31,482 bases of DNA. Origin: UBA7887 sp964408735 (lineage in GTDB: Bacteria > Pseudomonadota > Alphaproteobacteria > UBA7887). Positions 7,974 to 15,231 of this stretch are shown one piece after another. The notes below the pieces were generated by a model. The model was not told where the DNA came from and searched no databases. It was given only the letters and a program-made list of their open reading frames with translations. Positions within the stretch are counted from its first letter, which is position 1. Every line of letters begins with the position of its first letter. Made by a program: the position numbers and the translations under genes. Where the stretch lies: the NCBI GenBank assembly GCA_964408735.1, contig CAYPAX010000052.1:1-31482 (forward strand). The letters run 5' to 3'.

Positions 7974-8780
7974 ATGAGCAATCGGCTGGAGAACAAGGTC
8001 GCGATCGTCACCGGCGCCGGTTCGATCGGCCCTGGCTGGGGCAACGGCAAGGCCGTGGCGGTGAGCTTCGCCCGCGAAGGCGCCAAGGTCTTCGCCGTCG
8101 ATATCAATCCCGACGCGGCAGAAGAGACCGCCGGCATCATCGCCGGCGAGGGCGGCGAATGCACGGTTCACAAGACGGACGTCTCATCTAATGGCGATGT
8201 GGCCGAGATGGTCGAGGCCTGTCTCGCCAAATACGGCCGCATCGACGTGCTGCACAACAATGTCGGCATCGTCGAGCCCGGCGGGCCGGAGGAGATCGGC
8301 GAGAACGCCTGGGACCGGCTGATCGATATCAACGTCAAGAGCATGTATCTGACCTGCCGCCACGCCCTGCCGCATATGGTGGCGCAGGGCGGCGGCAGCA
8401 TCGTCAACGTCTCCTCGATCGCCTCGTTCTATGCCCTGGGCTACCCCTGCGTCTCATACTCGGCCTCCAAGGGCGCGATCAACGCCATGACGCGCAACAT
8501 CGCCACGCAATATGCCGCCAAGCAGGTGCGCTGCAACGCCATCCTGCCCGGCCTCATGGACACGCCCTTGATCCGCGATGCGGTCTCGGCGGCCTATGAC
8601 GATATCGATGCCATGCTCAAGAAACGCGATGCCCAATGCCCCATGGGCTTCATGGGCAATGCCTGGGACGTCGCCAACGCGGCCGTCTTCCTGGCCTCGG
8701 ACGAATCCCGCTACGTCACCGGCATAGAGCTGCTGGTCGACGGCGGCATCACGCTGACCATGACGCCGATGGCGGGGTGA
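7974..8780 (+). CDS. SDR family NAD(P)-dependent oxidoreductase (intact copy)
   Basis: A 268-residue classical short-chain dehydrogenase with a Rossmann fold. The cofactor motif is TGAGSIGPGWG (13-23), a version with a longer glycine loop; NNVG is at 95-98. The catalytic tetrad is complete: Asn120, Ser147/148, Tyr162 and Lys166 (YSASK). The end EDGG-like block reads LLVDGGITLT. GGGAGAGGG at 7962-7970 is the ribosome site for ATG 7974. The substrate is unknown. From the last base of codon 110 to just after the stop, the sequence is repeated at 11015-11498, on the far side of an AT-rich insert that begins directly after this gene. Confidence 0.9.
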   Translation: MSNRLENKVAIVTGAGSIGPGWGNGKAVAVSFAREGAKVFAVDINPDAAEETAGIIAGEGGECTVHKTDVSSNGDVAEMVEACLAKYGRIDVLHNNVGIVEPGGPEEIGENAWDRLIDINVKSMYLTCRHALPHMVAQGGGSIVNVSSIASFYALGYPCVSYSASKGAINAMTRNIATQYAAKQVRCNAILPGLMDTPLIRDAVSAAYDDIDAMLKKRDAQCPMGFMGNAWDVANAAVFLASDESRYVTGIELLVDGGITLTMTPMAG

Positions 8781-8786
8781 GGGGGC
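8303..8786 (+). repeat. 484-bp direct repeat, copy 1 (3' end of the SDR gene)
   Basis: It matches 11015-11498 at a constant offset of 2712 with no gaps. I count eight mismatches, all between about 8336 and 8408; from 8409 to 8786 the two copies are identical by eye (378 nt). It ends 6 nt after the SDR stop. Confidence 0.95.
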
Positions 8787-8834
8787 TCGCCTAGCCCGAG
8801 TCGGGACACGGCATCACTCTGTCTCGTAAGGGAC

Positions 8835-9122
8835 TTAGCATTCACAAATTCTTCCTAAGTCTCTGTAAAGGTGGGAAAACATGAGATCCTCAGAGACAAA
8901 AAAGAACAGGAAAACGGCATATATTTTTAGGTATCTAAGGGCTTTCTTGTCCCACAAATGAAATAATATAACGCTAAGTGCACCAATGATTGCGAATATG
9001 GCCGTCATAAACGTCATCGTCGTGATATAGCCTTCAATTCCGAATGCAAAGTCATCGTACATGCTCCGATATCGGAAGAACCATGTCGATAACCCCAAGA
9101 CCAACATGATAACCAATCTCAT
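8835..9122 (-). CDS. Small integral membrane protein, candidate immunity protein
   Basis: A 95-residue protein not recognised as any named family. Hydrophobic segments are seen at about 1-16, 32-56 and 65-82, with charged loops (RYRSMYDDF; WDKKALRYLK), so two or three membrane spans are likely. The short tail ends RICEC. ATG at 9122 is chosen over GTG at 9131 because AGGTGA lies at proper distance before the ATG. It lies 50 nt downstream of the lipase gene on the same strand, the classical effector-then-immunity order. The role in protecting against the lipase is inference from position and topology only. The base composition is markedly AT-rich for this genome. Confidence 0.6.
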   Translation of the reverse strand: MRLVIMLVLGLSTWFFRYRSMYDDFAFGIEGYITTMTFMTAIFAIIGALSVILFHLWDKKALRYLKIYAVFLFFFVSEDLMFSHLYRDLGRICEC

Positions 9123-9172
9123 ATTAGTCACCTGATCTCGCGATTGGATGATGGGATGTCTCCAGATTCTCG

Positions 9173-10723
9173 TTATTGCAGGCCGAAGCCATCAACAAGC
9201 CGCTCAACAAGCTCCCTGCGGCGTTCCGTGCCGATCGGACCAGGTTCAGAATAATAGAAATGGCCGGCTGCGGGATCATCGGCATCGTATACGCTTTCGT
9301 TGAACAATAGATCGGGTCCCATTTGTATCAGGGCGCCCCAAAAGGCGGCATCGGTCTGTCCTGCACGTACTTTATCCCCGAAGTGCGCGAGGTCTTCTAC
9401 CACAACTCGCGCTACATTTTCGTGTTCGCGCAGACTTGCCAACAGGGAACTGCCGATGGGCGCTCCGATCAGTATGACATGATCAACATTTCCCCCAGCG
9501 TCGGCGTAGTCCAGCGCAATATTTGCAGCCAACGTGGCACCATATGAGTATCCGATCAGATTGAACTGGTCACTGGGCTTGGATGGGATCTTGGTAAAGT
9601 CGGTATAATAGCCGTCTCTTTCCCTGTTCGTTGCGCTGTGCCATGCGTCGCCGGCCAAGCCACCAGTCGACCAATCATTTGGATCGGCGCCACTAACTCC
9701 CTGAACGCCAACTTCCTCCAGAAGGCGCACGAAGTCGTCAGCGTAAGTGCCGGTCATGCCGGCACCGCCAAAGAATATGGTGCCGCTCAGTGGAGGTATC
9801 GGTTGAGTAGATGCTTCATTCGTGAATCCGGGAATGCCAGTGTCGCGCATCTGAGCGGCAATATCAGGCTCTGGGCTATCGAGTGCCGCCAACATCGCCT
9901 CGAAATCCTTTGTGTCGATGGGTGTTCCACCTCGCGTTCCAGGCGATGCCATGCGGGCACAACCGGCGATGCAGGCTTGTGCCACAGCACCGGCGGGGCG
10001 CCGCTTGAGATCGAATAGCTCAAGTGCGTTAACGTCGAGCACAGGCGGGCCTTTCAAGGCATTGATAACGCGCATGGACAAGAGCTCAAGAAGCGCCTCG
10101 CGCGGCTGGGTCTCTGCACGCCATGCGGCATTTCCTTGGACGATTCGACTAAGACTCCGCACAACAGAGATCGGTGCTGAACCTGCCTTATTGAACCGCC
10201 CAGTGTTAGGGTCGAGCCACTCCAGTCCGGGAACTCCGAGAGAAGCGCGAAACCGACCGTCCGCCGTCACTGCGGAGTTGGTCAATTCAAGGCCTAGGCC
10301 GAACGATTGGGCGGCACGCTTGGTAATCGCCACGAGTGCACTCTTCTCGTCCCGTGGGAATGGTGATTGTTCAGCCGATTTAACGACCTCAGCGACGCGC
10401 TTGTTTCGGCCAGGGGTGCGCCAGATCGATGTTGTCCCTGCCATGGCACGCATTTGTTTGTGTGTGGACGGCAGTAGACCCTCGAGTCGATTTGTCTCTG
10501 CCACCGCATTGCCCATGCGACCGGTCGTTGTGGTCCTGGTCGCCTTTTGAAACGCAGCAATCGCCCCCTCAAGAGCAGCCGACATCTTGCCGTCGATCCT
10601 GCCAGTCCAGAATCCAGATCGGGCACCAGGCGCGCGCGCATATTTGAGTGCCGCCTGGACTACCGCAACATCATGTACCCGGTTCATTCCGCCGCGGCCT
10701 ACAGGCCCTGTCAGGATTGGCAT
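9173..10723 (-). CDS. Peptidoglycan-binding-like domain + alpha/beta-hydrolase (lipase-like), candidate antibacterial effector
   Basis: A 516-residue two-domain protein. Residues 1-80 resemble a peptidoglycan-binding domain (VGRGGMNRVHDVAVVQAAL, then GFWTGRIDGKMSAALEGAI and AFQK), a module often placed at the front of secreted antibacterial effectors. About 100-300 is a helical linker of unknown type. About 312-516 is an alpha/beta-hydrolase: strand TIFFGGAGMTGTY, nucleophile elbow GYSYG (391-395, Ser393), then HVILIGAPIGSS; Asp near 480-483 and His488 (GHFYY) may complete the triad. No Sec or Tat signal is present, so export would need a dedicated system. GAAGGAG precedes ATG 10723. A small membrane protein follows, fitting a lipase effector with its immunity protein. 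No secretion-system genes are visible here, so this is a hypothesis; a housekeeping esterase is the alternative. Confidence 0.65.
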   Translation of the reverse strand: MPILTGPVGRGGMNRVHDVAVVQAALKYARAPGARSGFWTGRIDGKMSAALEGAIAAFQKATRTTTTGRMGNAVAETNRLEGLLPSTHKQMRAMAGTTSIWRTPGRNKRVAEVVKSAEQSPFPRDEKSALVAITKRAAQSFGLGLELTNSAVTADGRFRASLGVPGLEWLDPNTGRFNKAGSAPISVVRSLSRIVQGNAAWRAETQPREALLELLSMRVINALKGPPVLDVNALELFDLKRRPAGAVAQACIAGCARMASPGTRGGTPIDTKDFEAMLAALDSPEPDIAAQMRDTGIPGFTNEASTQPIPPLSGTIFFGGAGMTGTYADDFVRLLEEVGVQGVSGADPNDWSTGGLAGDAWHSATNRERDGYYTDFTKIPSKPSDQFNLIGYSYGATLAANIALDYADAGGNVDHVILIGAPIGSSLLASLREHENVARVVVEDLAHFGDKVRAGQTDAAFWGALIQMGPDLLFNESVYDADDPAAGHFYYSEPGPIGTERRRELVERLVDGFGLQ

Positions 10724-10772
10724 TGGCTCTTTCGCTCCTTCAGCTAATGGAAGCTTTCCTCAGTCTGCAACC

Positions 10773-10802
10773 ATAATACTCGTTCGTAACCAGAAATGTC
10801 AA
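10773..10802 (-). promoter_or_regulatory. Near-consensus sigma-70 promoter of the lipase gene
   Basis: On the minus strand a perfect -35 TTGACA (10802-10797), an 18-nt spacer and -10 TATTAT (10778-10773). The predicted start near 10766 gives a leader of about 43 nt. It is the strongest promoter seen in the window and unlike the GC-rich host promoters, suggesting the insert carries its own transcription signal. Confidence 0.7.
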
Positions 10803-11014
10803 CATATAAATTACTAAATTTACGGTGGCCCAGGAAGATTGGACCAATGCTCCTCATGGTGCGCCGTAAAATATTTTATATGTTTCAATAACTTACATGT
10901 AGATATAGCTAATATCAAGTTATGACACAATTATAAGTGGGCGCTCTAATTTGGAGCGGGTGTCTCCAATAATTCAAAGATATGGTTACGAATCGCTGAA
11001 ATTTGCCGCAGCTT
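10803..11014. other. AT-rich non-coding stretch between the lipase promoter and the SDR fragment
   Basis: No supported gene. It contains an imperfect long hairpin: TTTACGG (10819-10825) pairs with CCGTAAA (10864-10870), with an inner ATTGG/CCAAT pair around 10838-10847. A second short hairpin is CGCTC/GAGCG near 10943-10959. The DNA is strongly AT-rich up to the junction at 11015, where the GC-rich repeat begins abruptly. Confidence 0.6.
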
Positions 11015-11492
11015 GAACGCCTGGGACCGGCTGATCGATATCAACGTGAAAAGCATGTATCTGACCTGCCGCCACGCCCTGCCGCACTTGGTGGCGCAAG
11101 GGGGCGGCAGTATCGTCAATGTCTCCTCGATCGCCTCGTTCTATGCCCTGGGCTACCCCTGCGTCTCATACTCGGCCTCCAAGGGCGCGATCAACGCCAT
11201 GACGCGCAACATCGCCACGCAATATGCCGCCAAGCAGGTGCGCTGCAACGCCATCCTGCCCGGCCTCATGGACACGCCCTTGATCCGCGATGCGGTCTCG
11301 GCGGCCTATGACGATATCGATGCCATGCTCAAGAAACGCGATGCCCAATGCCCCATGGGCTTCATGGGCAATGCCTGGGACGTCGCCAACGCGGCCGTCT
11401 TCCTGGCCTCGGACGAATCCCGCTACGTCACCGGCATAGAGCTGCTGGTCGACGGCGGCATCACGCTGACCATGACGCCGATGGCGGGGTGA
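11015..11492 (+). pseudogene. SDR 3' fragment (lacks the cofactor-binding half)
   Basis: It encodes residues 111-268 of the intact SDR at 7974-8780, including YSASK and the C-terminal LLVDGG block, and ends at the same stop. The glycine-rich cofactor motif and the first 110 residues are missing, so it cannot fold as an active dehydrogenase. A TTG overlaps the junction (11013) and could start translation, but no good ribosome site is seen. The upstream sequence is the AT-rich insert. The mostly silent mismatches indicate that its 5' part diverged while still under selection, that is, in a functional gene, before ending up here. Confidence 0.85.
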
Positions 11493-11498
11493 GGGGGC
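11015..11498 (+). repeat. 484-bp direct repeat, copy 2
   Basis: The second copy of 8303-8786. The first 106 nt carry all eight mismatches; the remaining 378 nt are identical. Seven of the eight changes are silent in the SDR frame and one gives Met to Leu (residue 135 of the intact protein). Confidence 0.95.
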
Positions 11499-11519
11499 AC
11501 GTCTGTTTTGGTTTCGACG

Positions 11520-12426
11520 CTACTCCGGCAGGCCCGCCTTGCGCAGACCTTCCACCAGGCGGGCAGCATCGACTGGACGTTCGAACATGGGGTTCTTGAT
11601 CACACTGCGGATCGTGAAACGCGGGATGAGATCGAGCAGACTGGCCACCGCCTCGCGCGCGTCTTCATCGTATCCCAACCCGCTTCACGTCGAAGGTCTG
11701 GCCCTTGTAGGTAAAGGACGAGTTTCGGGCGATGACGAAAAGCCAGCGGATTTTGGACAACCCGGTGATGATGTCCTCGGCGACGCCATCGGCGAAATAC
11801 TCCTGCTCGGCATCGCCAGACAGGTTGTCGAAGGGCAGGACCGCGATGGATGGCTTGTCGGGGAGCCAGAGGGACTTGGCCGGCTCCGCATGTCCGGCCG
11901 ACATGTCTCCACCGATACGGTAGGCGTGGACCGGACGGGCGATGTTCTTGACCTCGTGGACGCCGAGATCCTCGAAGTTCAGCTCTGTCTTGCCTTCGAC
12001 CTGCTCATGAGCGCTGCCGGAAAGGCAGATGCCGCCAGGCTCGGCCAAGCTTTCCAGTCTCGCCGCGACGTTTGCGCCGTCACCGTAGATCGTGCCGTCA
12101 TCCTGCTCGAATACGTCGCCAAGATTGATGCCGATGCGGAAATACATCCGGCGATCCTCAGGCAGATCGGCGTTGCGCTCGCCAAGTTCACCTTGCACCT
12201 GAACGGCGCACTGAACCGCCTCGACAACACTGGCGAAGACCGCCAATACGCTGTCACCGGCGGTATCGACCACGCGGCCATCGCGATCGGCAGTGTGTTT
12301 GCGAAAGATATCGCGGGAGGCGTTGAGGGTTTCCATGGTGGCCCGCTCGTCGTCGCCCATCAAGCGCGAATAGCCGGCCACGTCCGCCGCCAAAATCGCC
12401 GCCAATGTGCGCTTGGCCTCGGCCAT
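11520..12426 (-). pseudogene. Class III adenylate/guanylate cyclase, broken by internal deletion and frameshift
   Basis: The first 253 codons (12426-11668, stop TGA at 11665-11667) hold a complete-looking cyclase domain: metal ligands Asp15 (AADVAGYS) and Asp58 (TAGDS), and Asn119/Arg123 in ANVAARLE. A FlgO-like segment follows (SIAVLPFDNLSGDAEQEYFA) up to FTYKGQTFDVKRVG. The usual TPR half is missing. In a different frame, immediately after the junction, the normal C-terminus of this family appears (DEDAREAVASLLDL ... LVEGLRKAGLPE) and ends with TAG at 11522-11520. So a large internal part, probably several hundred codons by family length, is deleted and the ends are out of frame. The start ATG has GGGGAGGA before it and a plausible promoter, so a truncated but catalytic cyclase could still be made. 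It is related to the cyclase start at 1-84. Confidence 0.85.
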
Positions 12427-12449
12427 GCGTGTCCTCCCCAGTTCCTCGA

Positions 12450-12478
12450 AATGTACGGCCTTGGGTTTCCGGTCTCAA
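12450..12478 (-). promoter_or_regulatory. Possible promoter of the truncated cyclase
   Basis: On the minus strand TTGAGA (12478-12473), a 17-nt spacer and TACATT (12455-12450); the predicted start is about 17 nt before the ATG at 12426. The -35 lies in sequence shared with the 3' flank of the FAD oxidase gene; the intact copy at 15216 onward lacks the -10. Confidence 0.45.
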
Positions 12479-12660
12479 GGGATGATGACGCCGGGGTTCA
12501 TGACGCCGTCGGGTCGAGGGTTTGTTTGGCAGCGCTCAGCACGTCTCCAAGGAGCGGCGGGCACTGCTTGAGGTACCACGGCATGTGCAGCCAGCCGACC
12601 GCATGGTGGTGGTGATGATGCCCATGGCGCCCTCTGAGCCGATCGCGAAGAGGTCCGGGC
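12459..12660 (-). pseudogene. Degraded 3' fragment of the FAD-linked oxidase gene
   Basis: 12459-12617 aligns with 15216-15376, the end of the intact FAD oxidase and about 16 nt past its stop, with scattered substitutions and a missing G near 12510 that shifts the frame. At 12611-12617 (GGTGATG) the match jumps to 16018-16067, so about 650 bp of the gene is deleted between two copies of GGTGATG. The coding remnant reads AVGWLHMPWYLKQ and AAKQTLDP, equivalent to AVGRLHMPWYLKQ in the intact protein. The jump changes frame and creates a spurious run of six His codons. It is the second gene end in this region that is duplicated away from its intact gene. Beyond 12660 the similarity stops; 12661-12801 holds nothing I recognise. 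Confidence 0.85.
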
Positions 12661-12801
12661 ACTTCTCGCTTCGCGTTAGCAGCGGCGGGCGTCCGACGGT
12701 CTTCACATGGCTTGTCGAGAGCGTCGGTGGCTGGCATCATCCATGGGTTCTGACGCCGCATTCGCAACGGCATCAGACGACATTGATTGCGGGTGAGCCG
12801 C

Positions 12802-15198
12802 ATGCGGTCCTGTCTCAAGAAGTCGCATTTCGGTGCTTTTGTCGTGGCCTGTTCGCTCGTTTTGGGCGGCGCGGTTTCAGCGGCAGATATCGCCGGTGTC
12901 TGGTCGTCGAGCGAGGGAGCGATCACTTTTCCCGGCGGCGCCGGAGAGGAGATCCGCGCCCCTTACGCCCAGGATGATGGGCGCATCATTGGGGTCTTGC
13001 GCGGGCGCGTGCTCAGCGGAATTTGGGTCGAATCATCGAGCGCCTCGGAATGCGGGGACCAGCGGGACGGAAGCCATGCCTGGGGCCGCCTCCGCTTCGA
13101 GTTCGACGAGAGCCTCGCCAGCTTCGAGGGCGCCTGGTCCTACTGCGATGTCGAGCCCCACCTCGGCTGGTCGGGATCGCGGGCGGGGCGCGATTGCGTA
13201 CCGGGCGTTGTTTCAGAGACACTAACTTTGCATGGGCTTTGTCGCTGCGTCGATGGAGCATGGCGTTACGAGAGCATCGCAGGAGTCTGGGGCGAGCGGG
13301 AAAGCGGCACGAAACTATTCGTCGAGGAAACCGGTACCGTCATCGGCACACGGAAGACTCACGATAACTGGCGCTATTTCGGCAAGGTCGCCGGACGACG
13401 GATGACCGGCATCTGGGTGGAGGACGACTCGAACGAGCGCTGCCAAACTCCGGTCGACGGGAGCTACCACTGGGGACGCGATATCGTCGCGTTCGACGAG
13501 ACCTTGACCCGAGGCGATTTCAAGTGGGGGTATTGCGACGACGAGCCGAGCCACGCCGGCGTGACCCAGCGCCCCGGCTGTAGCGACCAGGGCTTGGTCG
13601 GAGCCCAGGCGGCGGAATTGCCCGACTTCGAGATCAAGAGCTTTGCCGTCACGCGAAAGCAAGCGGTGTCCGGCGGGTCCGGCGACTATTGGGAGATAAA
13701 GGCCGAAATTTTGAACGCCGGCAGCGACGCGCCGGGCCGCTTCACGTTGCGTCTGGAGGCGGTTGACGCCTGGAGCGGGGGCGAGCCGCGCTTCCGTGCC
13801 GTCGCGAACGGCGGGACTTCGCATCCCGCGCTTGCGGCCGGCGAAGGCACCACGATCACGTGGCGGACCGACACGCCGACGGACACCGCCAATCGGCCCA
13901 ATATCGTCACCGACCTCTACCTCGCCATCCGCGTTGTCGTCGATCCAAACAACGAGGTCGAGGAGTCGGATGAAGCCGACAACGAGGCAACGCTGTGGCG
14001 CCAGTCGTGCGCCGACCCCGTCACCGAGACCACTCTCAAGACGGAAGTCGTCTGGGTCGAGCTTCCCGAAGACGCGGATGGCCCCGGCCCCGCACCCGAA
14101 AGTTACGGCGCGTTGCTGGATGGCATGGACGACAAGGCAGAGGCCGTCTTGTGTCGCATCAAGCTCGAGGCCAGGCGGCGCGCCATGATAGGTGCTGGCA
14201 GCGTTGCCGGCTCCAAGTTCGTCAAAGCCTTGACGACACACTTCCTCAAGGACTACCTGGCAACCCCCGGCCGCGAGGCGGCGCTGGCGGCGATCGCCAC
14301 GCTGGGCGAGGCGCAATATTATCCGGGCATCTGGTTGGGCGTCTCAATGTACGTGCCGAGAGGCCTGCGCCAGCGCTACCCCGAATATTATGGCGACTGG
14401 CGATGGATCTACCCGGCGACCCAGTTCATGCTTCACGCAACTCGTTTCATGGTCCACAAGGGCAAATACGTCAAAGTCATTCCCTATCTCGACATCCCGT
14501 TTCTGGTCGGCAGCAAGAACCTCGGCACCGGCATGGATGCGGATCTCAAAGGCGGCGGCAAGAACCTGTCAAACGTCATGCACTGGGCGACCGGAGTGAA
14601 GTACTGGTACCTGCCGAAAAATGCGCTGCGCGAGCTCTTCATCGGCTACGAGCTGTGGCATCTCGAGGGCTGGGACATCTTCGGCGAGGACGCCATCAAC
14701 GACCTGATCGCGGAGGAGGCGGGCCGCATGCTCGGTGTGCGCCTGGCGCGCCACTACAATATGAGGTCCGAGCAGGAACTGGTTCAAGGGCTGGACGAGG
14801 ATTTCCGCGAGGCGCGCGCCTGGGTCGGCGCCATGCTCAGGCTGAGGCAGGAGAATTTCGACGAGCTCATCCTGGCGCGGAAGCGGCCGAAATCGAAGAA
14901 GTGGTGGGGCTGGGAAGGAAGACGGCCGGAAGTCCGCCCGCCCTGGCCCCGTAGAGGCGCGAAGATGATCCGCACGAGGCTCGATGACGGGGCGACGGTG
15001 GCCGAAGTCTCCAGGAGTGGCCTGGTCGAGCGCCTCACGCAAGTCTACACGCTGATCTACGAGGCGGATGAGTGGGAGCGGCGCCACGGCGCTGTGGGCC
15101 TGACCGGTGTCATGAGGAACGTGGTCGAGGGCGCCTACGACGACCAGTTCAAGGCGGCGCCCAAGGACTGGAGCGCGGTGTGGGAGTGGTCGCCGTAG
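12802..15198 (+). CDS. Large secreted protein: two Cys-containing repeats, CARDB-like domain, unknown C-terminal domain
   Basis: A 798-residue protein not recognised as a whole. A Sec signal peptide covers about 1-27 (KK, then a hydrophobic run ending AVSA, cleavage before ADIAG). Two tandem domains of about 100 residues follow (about 30-125 and 160-250); each starts IAGVW, contains GIWVE, then DGS-x-x-WGR, and ends with a Trp-x-Tyr-Cys-Asp motif, with paired cysteines that suggest disulfides. About 275-400 resembles a CARDB adhesion-type domain, ending VVDPNNEVEESDEADNEAT. The last 400 residues are helical and aromatic-rich (WLGVSMYVPRGLRQRYPEYY; FIGYELWHLEGWDIFGEDA) with no family I can name. 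ATG 12802 is preferred over TTG 12787 because it gives a cleaner signal peptide. It lies between the FAD oxidase fragment and the convergent intact FAD oxidase. A 6-bp palindrome (15197-15210) follows the stop. Confidence 0.7.
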   Translation: MRSCLKKSHFGAFVVACSLVLGGAVSAADIAGVWSSSEGAITFPGGAGEEIRAPYAQDDGRIIGVLRGRVLSGIWVESSSASECGDQRDGSHAWGRLRFEFDESLASFEGAWSYCDVEPHLGWSGSRAGRDCVPGVVSETLTLHGLCRCVDGAWRYESIAGVWGERESGTKLFVEETGTVIGTRKTHDNWRYFGKVAGRRMTGIWVEDDSNERCQTPVDGSYHWGRDIVAFDETLTRGDFKWGYCDDEPSHAGVTQRPGCSDQGLVGAQAAELPDFEIKSFAVTRKQAVSGGSGDYWEIKAEILNAGSDAPGRFTLRLEAVDAWSGGEPRFRAVANGGTSHPALAAGEGTTITWRTDTPTDTANRPNIVTDLYLAIRVVVDPNNEVEESDEADNEATLWRQSCADPVTETTLKTEVVWVELPEDADGPGPAPESYGALLDGMDDKAEAVLCRIKLEARRRAMIGAGSVAGSKFVKALTTHFLKDYLATPGREAALAAIATLGEAQYYPGIWLGVSMYVPRGLRQRYPEYYGDWRWIYPATQFMLHATRFMVHKGKYVKVIPYLDIPFLVGSKNLGTGMDADLKGGGKNLSNVMHWATGVKYWYLPKNALRELFIGYELWHLEGWDIFGEDAINDLIAEEAGRMLGVRLARHYNMRSEQELVQGLDEDFREARAWVGAMLRLRQENFDELILARKRPKSKKWWGWEGRRPEVRPPWPRRGAKMIRTRLDDGATVAEVSRSGLVERLTQVYTLIYEADEWERRHGAVGLTGVMRNVVEGAYDDQFKAAPKDWSAVWEWSP

Positions 15199-15231
15199 CC
15201 AGGTCTGGCTAATGACCTTGGGTTTCCAGTC

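Larger units (their letters stand above)
8787..11014. other. AT-rich insert carrying a lipase and a small membrane protein
   Basis: The segment lies between the two direct repeats of the SDR 3' end. It is visibly poorer in G+C than both flanks, most of all in the membrane-protein gene (8835-9122) and in 10724-11014. Both of its genes are on the minus strand, opposite to the SDR. No integrase, transposase or terminal inverted repeat was found. A short hairpin (GGGCT-AGCCC, 8783-8797) lies across the left edge. Acquisition by transfer is inferred from composition and from the repeats. Confidence 0.75.

Noticed and set aside
8787..11014. A classical insertion sequence or integron
   Set aside because: No transposase, integrase, terminal inverted repeats or short target duplication was found; the bracketing repeats are gene ends of 484 bp.
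11013..11492. A 159-codon SDR gene starting with TTG
   Set aside because: It lacks the cofactor-binding half and has no good ribosome site; scored as a pseudogene fragment.
12595..12625. Run of six His codons on the minus strand, like a metal-binding tag
   Set aside because: It arises from the frame shift at the deletion junction in the FAD oxidase fragment; no real gene uses it.
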